Assembly (NCBI GenBank): GCA_963677225.1
Contig: OY781923.1
Span: forward strand, 558,001 to 622,000
Reading direction: 5' to 3'
DNA from: SABI01 sp028532915
GTDB lineage: Bacteria; Spirochaetota; Spirochaetia; Sphaerochaetales; Sphaerochaetaceae
DNA: 64,000 nucleotides
Each line of letters opens with the position of its first letter. The stretch's first letter is position 1. Below, one piece after another: positions 25,426 through 34,141 of this stretch. The translations under genes and the position numbers were made by a program. The notes beneath the pieces are model-generated. The model saw only the letters and a program-made list of their open reading frames with translations. It was not told where the DNA came from and ran no database searches.

Positions 25426-26355
25426 TCAGTGCATCTCGACTGAACAGGAGCCCAGATTCGGAAGAAGATAATGGAATTCAACTTCCGGATGATCGGCAAG
25501 AAGAGACATCGGAACACTAGAGTCTTTGATATCGTTAGCGATCATATATGCCGTCAGCCGCATTCCGAAGGCATTGTCATGCCAGCCCGGATGCCAGATG
25601 CTTACCTTGTCGCATTTCCATGTTTCCACAGGTCCGACGCTGATCGCATGAATCGGGATATTGGAGACGACCCCGCCTCCTGAAGTTCTGGCATTCTGAA
25701 TCATCGTCATAGGATGGATTTCAAGAACTCTGGCACTCTGCTGCCGATACTGCTCGGGTGATGGCGGATTGTCTGTGAAGGGAGCGACTCTCTGTGGAGG
25801 GTCGTTGAAGGCCCAGTGTTTCGTCTCTCCCTGTCCTCCCTGCATGATAAGACATTTCGCCTGGTCGAAAGATGCTGTATATTCGGCAAGATTATCGACA
25901 GTGGGGAAGTGAAGGTTCTCATCCGGCATCCTCAGGCGCTTGTCAATCCGGTTGAACAGCAGTTCCATATCGGCACGTCTGAAACTCAGAGGATAGGATT
26001 CGTCCACCTCTTTTCCGTCTACGACCCATTCATCCATCGCCCAGAAATGTCCTTCCCTGACATCAATTTCCATCTCGTTAATGATTCTGGCCACCAGAGG
26101 GAGCTGTTCTGTAGGGCCGATGGGACCGCAGATTCCTTTTGGATCATCGGCTGTCGAGGAAGTGAATGCTTTAATATATTCAAGTGCTTCTGCAAGGAAG
26201 AAATCATCTCTGGTCTCATAGAACCGGATATTGAATCCCGGTTTCTTCAATGCCAGCAGATCTTTTGCGGTCAGTCTTGCCGCCGCATCTAAAATCTCGG
26301 GGTCCAGTGTGGTGTAATCCCACCATCCTTTTGCCACTTTACTTATATTTCTCAT
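25426..26355 (-). CDS. Glucosamine-6-phosphate deaminase-like protein (NagB superfamily)
   Basis: About 309 residues, longer than classical NagB (about 265). CGPIGPTEQLPLVARII near residue 78 aligns with the phosphate-binding loop, and EGHFWAMDEWVVDG near 102 with the catalytic MDEY region of NagB. SIWHPGWHDNAFG near 260 replaces the usual C-terminal part. It may deaminate or isomerise an amino-sugar phosphate, but divergence leaves the chemistry open. The ATG at 26355 follows AAAGGAGG; a GTG sits just before it. Its position between a ROK regulator and an aminotransferase supports an amino-sugar role. Confidence 0.75.
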   Translation of the reverse strand: MRNISKVAKGWWDYTTLDPEILDAAARLTAKDLLALKKPGFNIRFYETRDDFFLAEALEYIKAFTSSTADDPKGICGPIGPTEQLPLVARIINEMEIDVREGHFWAMDEWVVDGKEVDESYPLSFRRADMELLFNRIDKRLRMPDENLHFPTVDNLAEYTASFDQAKCLIMQGGQGETKHWAFNDPPQRVAPFTDNPPSPEQYRQQSARVLEIHPMTMIQNARTSGGGVVSNIPIHAISVGPVETWKCDKVSIWHPGWHDNAFGMRLTAYMIANDIKDSSVPMSLLADHPEVEFHYLLPNLGSCSVEMH

Positions 26356-26384
26356 CACTCATATCCTCCTTTTATGATATGTTC

Positions 26385-27617
26385 CTATATATTGTACGGA
26401 AAGGTTCTAAGCAACGTCTGTTCAAGTCCCATCTGACATGCTCCTATCACAGATGTCTCATAGCCCAGCCGTGTCAGTCTGAATTCAGGGATAGGGAACG
26501 GGATCATCGTCTCAAGCTGCTTTTTCATCGGTTCCAGTATGAACCGGTCGGAGTGCTGGATGTCGAGAAGGTTTCCTCCGAAGATCACCAGCTCCGGATT
26601 GAGGACCACGAGTATGTTTCCTATACCCACAGCCAATAATTTCGCATAGGATGCCAGTATCTCCACGGCAATCCGGTTTCCTGTATTGGCCATTTCTCCT
26701 ATAAGAGTGTGTGTTACATTGTTGTAGGAATAGTTTGCAGCCTGGAAAATCTCTTCTCCTTTTCCGGCATGGATGATATCGAGAGCAATCTGCTGTATCT
26801 GATAGAGAGAGCCTGTGGATTCGAACTTCTTGTTCTCCGAACCGGCACCGAAGCCACCCGTGGCAATATGCTGATATCCGATTTCTCCAGCAGCTCCATT
26901 GAAACCTCTATGGAGTTCTCCGTTAGAGAATATTCCGGCACCGATTCCATGGTGAATCGTAATATACACATAATTTTCTTCCGGAATAGGATCCTGATAG
27001 TGCTTTTCGGCTACTACGGCAAGATTCTCATTGTTCTCCAGGAATACCGGAACGGAATATATCTCTTCTATAAGACGTTTAAGATCTAGCTCTTTCAGAT
27101 TCGAATAAAGAATCGCATGAATCTTGTTGTGATTTGTATCCACAGCGGCAGGAATGCCGATAGTGAATGCGATGATCGGGATCTCAAGGTCATCGGTGAC
27201 CTCTTTCGACTGCAGAAATTCCTTCAGATATTTGAGCACCAGCAGTTCAAGATTCTCATTGGCTGTATGAAGGTTCACTTCCTGAACGGAGATGATCCGC
27301 CCTGCCATATCCATCTTGGCGAATTTGAGTTTCGGCAGTTCTATCGAGATGCCGATTGATATTCCCAGTTTTGCATTGATCTCGATCTGATGCGCCTGGC
27401 GTCCGTGTTTTGTTATGATCTTCTTCTCTTTCAGATATCCGAGCTGGAGAAGCTGATCGACCGACCTGGAGACTGCAGGAAGACTCAGGTTCAGAGCCTT
27501 GGATATCTCGTAGCGGTATGTGGTTCCCAAAGTTCGAATAAGATTGAGAATCAATGAGGTATTGATGGTATTCTGCAGATTCGCATTTACTGCACTGGTA
27601 AGTTTCAAGCGGTCCAT
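26385..27617 (-). CDS. ROK-family transcriptional regulator
   Basis: The start at 27617 (MDRLKLTSAVNAN) overlaps the end of the upstream URO-D gene. The 410-residue protein has an N-terminal winged helix (RYEISKALNLSLPAVSRSVD, residues about 36-55) and a ROK sugar-kinase-like domain (GAGIFSNGELHRGFNGAAGE). The usual ROK zinc motif with three Cys is missing: that stretch reads ATGGFGAGSENKKFES. The protein is therefore likely a pure regulator. The matching inverted repeats upstream of both divergent units (28714-28732 and 28863-28880) are its probable sites. Confidence 0.87.
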   Translation of the reverse strand: MDRLKLTSAVNANLQNTINTSLILNLIRTLGTTYRYEISKALNLSLPAVSRSVDQLLQLGYLKEKKIITKHGRQAHQIEINAKLGISIGISIELPKLKFAKMDMAGRIISVQEVNLHTANENLELLVLKYLKEFLQSKEVTDDLEIPIIAFTIGIPAAVDTNHNKIHAILYSNLKELDLKRLIEEIYSVPVFLENNENLAVVAEKHYQDPIPEENYVYITIHHGIGAGIFSNGELHRGFNGAAGEIGYQHIATGGFGAGSENKKFESTGSLYQIQQIALDIIHAGKGEEIFQAANYSYNNVTHTLIGEMANTGNRIAVEILASYAKLLAVGIGNILVVLNPELVIFGGNLLDIQHSDRFILEPMKKQLETMIPFPIPEFRLTRLGYETSVIGACQMGLEQTLLRTFPYNI

Positions 27618-28678
27618 GGCTGTTCTCCTGATACTATTTTCTCGAAATAGTCCATCATGCACCGTATCGTTGAAACCGGTGTCTCAGGATACAGGCCGTA
27701 TGTCAGTATCAGACCTCCTGCCGGATCGTATAATCTTCTCAACACGTAGTTCAGATATTGAACGACTTTATCGGGATCATTCTGCTGGGTGATGAACTGT
27801 CTATCGATGTCAAGATCTAAAACTACCTTATTTTTCAAATTCTGTTCAATCCACTCTATCGTGTTCACATTATCCTGTATGTTCAGAACCCTGACGGGAA
27901 GATTCAAAAGATCGTCGGACAGTTCTCTGATGTCACCGTCAGAATGCATGTGGATGATCACATCATGCTTTTGTGCCGGTTCCATGATCTTCTCGTACAT
28001 AGGAAGAATGTGCTTTCGAAACATCTCTTTCGAGAGCATAGGACCTCTCTGCATCCCCAGATCCTCGGCGTATCCGAGCCATTCGACTTCGCCGTATTCG
28101 ATGAATCTCTGAACGAGATCATAGTTGAACCTGCATAACATATCTTTGAGTATTCCCAGTTCTTCAGGTTCATCATACAGGGTAAATATGGTCTTCTCGT
28201 ATCCCAGAAGATCCACCATCTTGAGGAAGGTGTGACCGTGACCGATCTCTCCTGAAGGAAGACAGGAGAAAAAGCCGATCGAGCCGCCGGTCGGCGATTT
28301 TCCTTTTTGCCACTGTACAGGATACCAGTGAGTCGTCTTTCGGGCATCCGGCGGAAAAAATGTACGGATATCTTCGATATTCTGAAGACCGTGCCTGATC
28401 ACGGTTCCGATAAGACCGCTCATGGTAGTCTCCCAGGTGCAGTTCCACGGATCGGTCCAGAGCGAATCCTCCTGTGCATAGGGTGGATAGGGCACCGGCT
28501 CTCCTTCTTTACTGTAGGAGGGAAGTCCTTCGGGAAACAGTAGAGGGTGAGAGAGGATAAGAGAGGATAATACGGATCTGTCGTAATGATCCCAGCAGGA
28601 CAGATTGATATGGAAGATTACGGGAATCGAGGCAGGAAAATCGAAATGTACTGTATCCAGCAATGTCTTACGATCCAC
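27605..28678 (-). CDS. Divergent URO-D-fold protein
   Basis: A 357-residue member of the URO-D superfamily, first gene of the ROK operon. YGEVEWLGYAEDLGMQRGPMLS near residue 195 and the strand-loop IIHMHSDGDIRELSDDL near 245 align with the URO-D/MtaA fold. The HxCG zinc motif has become HMHSDGD with no Cys, and no C-terminal Cys is seen. The metal site, if kept, must be built differently. It is the only URO-D gene here in a pure sugar context. The function is unknown: methyl transfer, or a new lyase or decarboxylase reaction on a sugar acid, are both possible. Confidence 0.72.
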   Translation of the reverse strand: MDRKTLLDTVHFDFPASIPVIFHINLSCWDHYDRSVLSSLILSHPLLFPEGLPSYSKEGEPVPYPPYAQEDSLWTDPWNCTWETTMSGLIGTVIRHGLQNIEDIRTFFPPDARKTTHWYPVQWQKGKSPTGGSIGFFSCLPSGEIGHGHTFLKMVDLLGYEKTIFTLYDEPEELGILKDMLCRFNYDLVQRFIEYGEVEWLGYAEDLGMQRGPMLSKEMFRKHILPMYEKIMEPAQKHDVIIHMHSDGDIRELSDDLLNLPVRVLNIQDNVNTIEWIEQNLKNKVVLDLDIDRQFITQQNDPDKVVQYLNYVLRRLYDPAGGLILTYGLYPETPVSTIRCMMDYFEKIVSGEQPWTA

Positions 28679-28713
28679 TTAATCCTCCTAAAGGACGTCA
28701 AAACTCTATTTAA

Positions 28714-28732
28714 ATGTAATTTAATGTTACAT
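28714..28732. promoter_or_regulatory. ROK-type operator, leftward unit
   Basis: ATGTAA (28714-28719) and TTACAT (28727-28732) form an inverted repeat just downstream of the leftward promoter TTGACA (28775-28780), 18 bases, TATCAT (28751-28756, minus strand). Confidence 0.7.
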
Positions 28733-28750
28733 ATAAATCACTGTAAAATA

Positions 28751-28780
28751 ATGATAGTGGCCTGCATTTGAGACTGTCAA
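28751..28780 (-). promoter_or_regulatory. Leftward promoter of the ROK/URO-D operon
   Basis: Minus strand TTGACA at 28775-28780, 18-base spacer, TATCAT at 28751-28756. The operator-like repeat at 28714-28732 lies downstream of the start site. Confidence 0.72.
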
Positions 28781-28810
28781 GTACTAAAATGAGATTTGTT
28801 AAGAAAATTG

Positions 28811-28839
28811 TTGACTTGAGAAGAGTGCGACCATAAAAT
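28811..28839 (+). promoter_or_regulatory. Rightward promoter of the ABC importer operon
   Basis: TTGACT (28811-28816), 17 bases, TAAAAT (28834-28839). The inverted repeat at 28863-28880 follows it, mirroring the leftward unit. Confidence 0.75.
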
Positions 28840-28862
28840 AATGAGTGGCTATAATTAACTTA

Positions 28863-28880
28863 ATGTAAGCTAACTTACAT
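28863..28880. promoter_or_regulatory. ROK-type operator, rightward unit
   Basis: ATGTAAG (28863-28869) and CTTACAT (28874-28880) form a perfect 7-bp inverted repeat with a 4-base spacer. The half-site ATGTAA is shared with the repeat at 28714-28732. Confidence 0.75.
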
Positions 28881-28905
28881 AGTTTAAGACAAAGGAGGAT
28901 TAACT

Positions 28906-30147
28906 ATGAAAAAAGTTTTCTTGATCGTAATGATCGTGCTGCTGGTCACATCTTCAATGGTGTTTGCCGCAGGACAGCAGGAAGCTGCCAAACCGAAAGT
29001 GACAGTATTCTGGGCTCTGTATGACGGGCTGACCGAAGATTATCGGATGCGGTTGCAGGATGCCTTCATGGCAGAATATCCCGACATCGAACTCGATATA
29101 GTTCCTGTCCCGTGGGATAACCTGTATGACAAACTCACTACATCTCTGGCAGGGGGAAACCCTCCCGAGTTATCTGTTATCGGAACCCGTTGGGCTTTGG
29201 AACTTCTTTCTCTGGATGCGATAGAACCTGTGGATAAGTATGTGAGTCAGGAAACACTCGATAATATCTTCGACGGAACCAAAGAAGCTATGATCGACGG
29301 TGAACTCATCGGCCTTCCAGTCGCAGCAGGTGCAAGAATCCTTACTGTGAACAATGATCTCACCTCAGTGATCCCGCAGACGATGGAAGAGATGCGCAAA
29401 GAAGCGATCAATATCCATAACAAGACAGGAAAATACGGTGTGATTATGCCCGGTAAGAAACATACTGAACTTACCGACTTCGGTTACTATCTGTATGCTG
29501 CCGGAGGAGACATCTTCGAGACCAATCCCGATGGAAGCTACGGCAAATGTACAGTCAACTCACCGGCCGGTGTGAAAGCTCTTGAATTTATGATGCAGCT
29601 CGCAAAAGATGGAGTCGTCCCTGAAGGATATCTGTCACAGACGAGAATGGAATCGCATCCTGTATTCTATTCAGGAGAAGCCGGATACGTGATGATAGGA
29701 GCATGGGTTGAATCAGCTCTTGCCCAGGCAGGTGCCGATTTCGACGTTACCTATGCACAGATCCCCGGATTCGAGGGTCATCCATCGACTCCTCTAGTCA
29801 TCACAGACTCGATCGCAATCTTCAAAGACGCCAAGAACAAAGAAGCAGCCGGTAAGTTCATCGACTTCTTCTATCAGGACGAATGGAAGGCCGAATTCGA
29901 CGAGTTGATCGGATTCCCGCCTGTAACAGAATCTGCGGCGAAACTCCCTCAGTTCCAGACTCCGTTGTATCAGGCCCTCAACGCTGCTGCTGAGAATGCG
30001 AAACCGTGGCCGCTGATCGAAGGTTTTGCTGAGATGACAGATGTTATCTGGGATGGAATCTCAAAGGCTCTTCTCGGCCAGATGTCCGCACAGGAAGCTC
30101 TTGACGAAGCTGCCATGAAGGTAGACGAGATCAAAGCTCAGTATTAG
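28906..30147 (+). CDS. Extracellular sugar-binding protein (family 1, MalE-like)
   Basis: The 413-residue protein has a signal peptide (MKKVFLIVMIVLLVTSSMVF, cleavage near AAGQQEA), then the family 1 solute-binding fold. FWALYDGLTEDYRMRLQDAF and IVPVPWDNLYDKLTTSLAGG near residue 65 are typical, as is the late IAIFKDAKNKEAAGKFIDFF. No lipobox Cys is present. It is the first gene of an importer for an oligosaccharide or amino sugar. AAAGGAGG precedes the ATG. Confidence 0.92.
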   Translation: MKKVFLIVMIVLLVTSSMVFAAGQQEAAKPKVTVFWALYDGLTEDYRMRLQDAFMAEYPDIELDIVPVPWDNLYDKLTTSLAGGNPPELSVIGTRWALELLSLDAIEPVDKYVSQETLDNIFDGTKEAMIDGELIGLPVAAGARILTVNNDLTSVIPQTMEEMRKEAINIHNKTGKYGVIMPGKKHTELTDFGYYLYAAGGDIFETNPDGSYGKCTVNSPAGVKALEFMMQLAKDGVVPEGYLSQTRMESHPVFYSGEAGYVMIGAWVESALAQAGADFDVTYAQIPGFEGHPSTPLVITDSIAIFKDAKNKEAAGKFIDFFYQDEWKAEFDELIGFPPVTESAAKLPQFQTPLYQALNAAAENAKPWPLIEGFAEMTDVIWDGISKALLGQMSAQEALDEAAMKVDEIKAQY

Positions 30148-30167
30148 GACTTTTTGGACTATGTGGA

Positions 30168-30200
30168 AATGGTATCCGCCTCTGGTCGGCGGATACCATT
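30168..30200 (+). terminator. Intercistronic hairpin after binding-protein gene
   Basis: A perfect 13-bp stem (30168-30180 with 30188-30200, 7-base loop) lies between the binding-protein stop and the first permease gene. There is no T-run, so partial termination or mRNA end protection is likely. Confidence 0.8.
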
Positions 30201-30233
30201 AGATTACGATGTTATAGATGAGGAAGGCCTTGC

Positions 30234-31136
30234 ATGAGATCTCTTTCGGTAAAACGACATAACGGAGATACTGCTATCGCATATGTGCTGCTTGCTCCGG
30301 CGGCCCTGTTCATAGCAGTTTTCATGATATATCCGATCATATATGTGATCATGATGTCGTTGTATAAAACTAACAAACTGGGTATTCTCCAAAATTTTAT
30401 CTGGTTTGATAATTTTATACGGATAATGAAGCAGGATACATTCTGGGAAGTGACTGGACGGTCACTGCTGTGGACAGCTACCGGGGTTATTACGAAGACA
30501 GTATTCGGAATGATTATAGCATTATGTCTTAATGTTGAATTTCGCGGACGTAAATTCGCCCGTATGCTCTATATCATTCCATGGGCATCTTCAGTACCTA
30601 TAAGCGCGATGTTGTGGAAATGGGTGTTTGACCACGAGTTCGGTCTGCTGAATCATACATTGATGGCCTTGAATATCACACAGAACCCGCCGGTATGGCT
30701 CGGAACTCCCATCTGGTCGTTCGTCTCATGCATGTGGGTCGACATCTGGATCGGTATTCCGTTCATGGCTCTGGTATTCCTTGCGGGTATTCAGTCGGTT
30801 CCCAAAGAACTGTATGAATCAGCAGAGGTCGACGGGGTGACTTCTTTCGGCAAGTTCCGGTTTATCACGATTCCGTCTATCAAACAGATCCTATTTATTG
30901 CGACTCTTCTTTCGAGCCTGTGGACTTTCAATGATTTCAATACGATCTACATTCTCACACGAGGCGGTCCTGCAGGGGCTACCGATATTCTGATCACCTC
31001 GATCTACAAAAACGGCTTCGAGTGGCTCCATTTCAGTGATGCTGCCGTAATGGCTGTTGTGACATTCATTATTCTTATGATTTTCAGCGTGGTGTATGCC
31101 CGCGTCTACTTCAGAGGAGGGGATGATACACTATGA
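30234..31136 (+). CDS. Sugar ABC transporter permease (MalF/UgpA-like)
   Basis: The 300-residue membrane protein has about six segments and the EAA loop LYESAEVDGVTSFGKFRFITIP near residue 200, which docks on the ATPase. YVLLAPAALFIAVFMIYPI near residue 15 is the typical first membrane segment. It pairs with the next permease, whose start overlaps its stop by 4 bases. No ATPase gene follows, so a shared MsmX/UgpC-type ATPase encoded elsewhere is presumably used. Confidence 0.92.
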   Translation: MRSLSVKRHNGDTAIAYVLLAPAALFIAVFMIYPIIYVIMMSLYKTNKLGILQNFIWFDNFIRIMKQDTFWEVTGRSLLWTATGVITKTVFGMIIALCLNVEFRGRKFARMLYIIPWASSVPISAMLWKWVFDHEFGLLNHTLMALNITQNPPVWLGTPIWSFVSCMWVDIWIGIPFMALVFLAGIQSVPKELYESAEVDGVTSFGKFRFITIPSIKQILFIATLLSSLWTFNDFNTIYILTRGGPAGATDILITSIYKNGFEWLHFSDAAVMAVVTFIILMIFSVVYARVYFRGGDDTL

Positions 31137-31972
31137 AAAAACTGACATACCGCAACAGATACAAGATTCCTGTGGTGATTCTCACCATTCTTTTATTGCT
31201 GTTCATGCTCTTCCCATTCTTCGTGATGGTTTCAACGATGTTTAAATCGGGAACCGAAGTGTACAAGACTCCACCGTACTGGATTCCCAAAGATTTTCAG
31301 TTCAATAACTTCGTGAAGGTTTGGACCGAGTATTCTCTTTTGGGATATTATATGAACAGTATCGCGATAGGTCTCGGGACCACCCTGCTCAATACAATCA
31401 TCATCATCCCTGCAGCATATGCGATCGCACGATTCAGATTCAAAGGACGTACAGCAGCTCTGTATTCACTTCTGGCGATGCAGATGTTCAGTCCCGTGAT
31501 CATAATCATCTCGTTGTTCAGAGTGTTTGTGAAACTGCAGCTGCTCGATACGATCATCGGCCTTGTGCTTGCCAATACCGTCATCACATTGTCTTTCACT
31601 ATATGGCTCATGTTCGGCTATTTCTCCTCCATTCCTGTTGAGATTGAGGATGCAGCCCGAATTGACGGATGCACAAGGATGGGGACACTTACGAGAATCA
31701 TGATACCGATAGCGGCTCCCGGATTGGTGACCGCTATGATCTATACATTCATTCAGGCCTGGAACGACTTTCTGTTCCCTCTCTCATTCATCAACGCAAA
31801 AGATAAGATGCCGCTGACATTGGGGATATACCAATTCGTCGGTCGCTGGTCAACCCAATGGGAGATGCTGAATGTAGCAGCATTCCTGGCTCTGATACCG
31901 GTTCTCGTTCTCTTCTTCCTGATCGAGAAACAGTTGGTAGCGGGTCTCGCCGGCGGTGCTGTGAAAGGATAG
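31133..31972 (+). CDS. Sugar ABC transporter permease (MalG/UgpE-like)
   Basis: The 279-residue partner permease has six predicted membrane segments and an EAA loop IEDAARIDGCTRMGTLTRIMIP near residue 170. The C-terminal ALIPVLVLFFLIEKQLVAGL with final GAVKG is the usual MalG-type end that contacts the ATPase. Its start overlaps the previous stop. Confidence 0.92.
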   Translation: MKKLTYRNRYKIPVVILTILLLLFMLFPFFVMVSTMFKSGTEVYKTPPYWIPKDFQFNNFVKVWTEYSLLGYYMNSIAIGLGTTLLNTIIIIPAAYAIARFRFKGRTAALYSLLAMQMFSPVIIIISLFRVFVKLQLLDTIIGLVLANTVITLSFTIWLMFGYFSSIPVEIEDAARIDGCTRMGTLTRIMIPIAAPGLVTAMIYTFIQAWNDFLFPLSFINAKDKMPLTLGIYQFVGRWSTQWEMLNVAAFLALIPVLVLFFLIEKQLVAGLAGGAVKG

Positions 31973-32000
31973 AGATTTATTTAGAAAATCAAGTTGAGAG

Positions 32001-32020
32001 CCCTGTGAGTGTCCACAGGG
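32001..32020 (+). other. Small GC-rich intercistronic hairpin
   Basis: CCCTGTG (32001-32007) pairs with CACAGGG (32014-32020) across a 6-base loop, ahead of the TIM-barrel gene. It may separate transporter and enzyme expression levels. Confidence 0.45.
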
Positions 32021-32038
32021 TTCTGATAGGAGCGTGTT

Positions 32039-32881
32039 ATGATAAAAGGAATAAACTATTGGGCTTTTCCGCCCAAAGCGGACGGTACACCTTTATCGGG
32101 AATCGAGGTTCTCGATAAGGCGGTTGAACTCGGCTTCGATGCTGTGGAATTCACTGTCGACCCTGTGGGAGCTGTCACTGTTGAAACGACACAGGAAGAA
32201 GCTGCCGAGTTGAAAAAAGAAGCTGAAAAAAGAGGGGTCCTTCTCAAGACCCTTGCTGCCGGCTTAGCCTGGGGAGACTCTCCCACAAGCGCTGATGCTG
32301 CAGTCAGAGCAAAAGCTATGGAGAATGCCAAAAAACAGCTGCAGATCGCATCCTGGCTCGGCTGTGATACGATTCTTTATCTGCCTGGAATGGTTTCAGC
32401 CTGCTTTGTTCCCGATTTCGAACCGCAGCCTTATGACAAGGTGAAGCAGTGGGCAAGAGAATCTCTGAATGCGGTTCTTCCATTGGCGAAAGAACTGAAA
32501 GTGAAGATCGGAATCGAGAATGTATGGAATAGATTCCTCCTAAGCCCTGTCGAAATGGCTGACTTCATTGATTCGTTCGACAGTGAATATGTCGGATCCT
32601 ATTTCGATGTGGGAAATGTCATGCTGTACGGTCACCCTGAACATTGGATAAAAATCCTGGGTAAACGGATCTTTGCTGTTCACCTTAAAGATTTCAGAGT
32701 CGAAGTAGGCAACCTCAACGGCTTTGTAGATCTCCTTGCCGGTGATGTGAATTATCCCGAAGTGATGAAGGCGTTCAGGGAAATAGGGTACGACAGGACG
32801 TTCACGGCTGAATACGTTCCACCGACATTGGGTGCTGCTGATAAGGCAGCCGTTTCACTGAAGATCATTGAGAAAATGTAG
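32039..32881 (+). CDS. Sugar phosphate isomerase/epimerase (TIM barrel, AP endonuclease 2 fold)
   Basis: The 280-residue protein has a xylose-isomerase-like TIM barrel. It has GFDAVEFTVDPVG near residue 34, the metal Glu in KVKIGIENVWNRF near 160, YVGSYFDVGNVMLYGHPE near 188 with metal Asp and His, and FAVHLKDFRVEVGNLNGF with a further His. The final metal Glu is in TFTAEYVPP. Such enzymes isomerise or epimerise free sugars or keto sugars with a divalent metal. It is followed by a Gfo/Idh gene after 14 bases; together they may process the imported sugar. Confidence 0.88.
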   Translation: MIKGINYWAFPPKADGTPLSGIEVLDKAVELGFDAVEFTVDPVGAVTVETTQEEAAELKKEAEKRGVLLKTLAAGLAWGDSPTSADAAVRAKAMENAKKQLQIASWLGCDTILYLPGMVSACFVPDFEPQPYDKVKQWARESLNAVLPLAKELKVKIGIENVWNRFLLSPVEMADFIDSFDSEYVGSYFDVGNVMLYGHPEHWIKILGKRIFAVHLKDFRVEVGNLNGFVDLLAGDVNYPEVMKAFREIGYDRTFTAEYVPPTLGAADKAAVSLKIIEKM

Positions 32882-32895
32882 AAGGAGGCAATAAT

Positions 32896-33909
32896 ATGGT
32901 ACGCGTAGCATTGGTAGGTCTCGGATTTATGGGACGTATGCATTTGAGCATTTATGGTAAGATCTCAAATGTGCAGATCACAGCCTTATGTGATTCAAGA
33001 GAAGAGAGCCTTGATCTTTCCAAATCTGGTGGAGGGAATATTGAAGTCGGGGAGATGACAACCGATGTATCGAAAGCACGCCTCTTCACCGATTACAAGA
33101 AGATGCTGGCTGAGGGCGGATTCGATTATGTCGACCTGTGCGTTCAGACTTCTCTTCATAAGGATTTCAGTGTGATGGCTTTGAAAGCCGGCTATGATGT
33201 GTTCTGCGAAAAACCAATGGCGCTGACTACAGAAGAGGCCGACGAGATGATCAAAGTCTCCAAAGAGACCGGAAAGCTGCTCACGATCGGACAATGTCTG
33301 AGATTCTGGCCGATGTATGTGAAGATCAAAGAGCTGCTGGATTCGAAGACTTACGGAAAAGTGATCAGTGCCGAATTCTCACGCTATTCACCCACTCCGA
33401 CATGGAGTGTGAACAATTGGATCATGGACAGCAGACTCTCGGGAAACGCCGCTTTGGATCTGCATATTCATGATGTCGATATCATCCAGTTCTATTTTGG
33501 AAAACCTCAGGGAGTGAACTCATCCGGTGAGGTTTCGGCGGGAGGCGGCTTCGGCCATATTTCGACTATCTATGACTATCCTGACAAGACAGTCACTTCA
33601 GTTGGAAACTGGTTGTGCAGTGATAGTTTCCCCCTCATCATGAGAGCTCTCATCGTTCTGGAAAATGGTGTGATCAATCTGGATACATCCCAGAGTGATG
33701 CACTTACCGTCTACGAAAATGGTAAGGGTAAATTCACTCCTGTACTAGATAGTGAAGACGGATACTATTTCGAGCTGAAATCATTTGCTCAGAACGTGGA
33801 AACCCGCAAAGAGCCGACAGTGGTAACATCAGAATCAGCAAGAGATTCTCTGGCAGTCGCTTTGGCGGAGATAGAGTCTGCGAAGATGAAAAAGAAGGTC
33901 TCTCTGTAA
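32896..33909 (+). CDS. Gfo/Idh/MocA-family oxidoreductase
   Basis: 337 residues with the Rossmann start RVALVGLGFMGRMH, the signature YDVFCEKPMALTTEEAD near residue 95 (catalytic Lys), and NAALDLHIHDVDIIQFYFG near 185. It is an NAD(P)-dependent sugar dehydrogenase and the last gene of this operon. A second Gfo/Idh enzyme is encoded in the divergent unit (22938), which suggests an oxidation-transformation-reduction scheme as in 3-keto-sugar pathways; this is inference. Confidence 0.9.
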   Translation: MVRVALVGLGFMGRMHLSIYGKISNVQITALCDSREESLDLSKSGGGNIEVGEMTTDVSKARLFTDYKKMLAEGGFDYVDLCVQTSLHKDFSVMALKAGYDVFCEKPMALTTEEADEMIKVSKETGKLLTIGQCLRFWPMYVKIKELLDSKTYGKVISAEFSRYSPTPTWSVNNWIMDSRLSGNAALDLHIHDVDIIQFYFGKPQGVNSSGEVSAGGGFGHISTIYDYPDKTVTSVGNWLCSDSFPLIMRALIVLENGVINLDTSQSDALTVYENGKGKFTPVLDSEDGYYFELKSFAQNVETRKEPTVVTSESARDSLAVALAEIESAKMKKKVSL

Positions 33910-33934
33910 CGAACTGCACTGAATGAGATGTTAG

Positions 33935-33970
33935 CTGATCCGGTTGCCTTTATATTATTGACCGGATCAG
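33935..33970 (+). terminator. Rho-independent terminator
   Basis: CTGATCCGGT (33935-33944) pairs perfectly with ACCGGATCAG (33961-33970) over a 16-base loop and is followed by TTCTTTTTATT. It ends the importer operon. Confidence 0.85.
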
Positions 33971-34141
33971 TTCTTTTTATTGCCTTTTTGATGAGACTGA
34001 ATCAGAGCGTTGTGAAAGTACATGATATAACGACAGATCAAAAGGCCTTAATTTTTTATGCAGCCGGATACTTTCTTATCTTGAAATCGCGTTCATGATC
34101 TCTCGTTCGCATTTCGATTCACAAGTAGAGGAATCCGAAAA

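Noticed and set aside
11163..28678. URO-D genes as haem-biosynthesis uroporphyrinogen decarboxylases
   Set aside because: Four divergent copies sit among corrinoid and sugar genes with no other haem genes, and two keep the HxCG methyltransferase motif.
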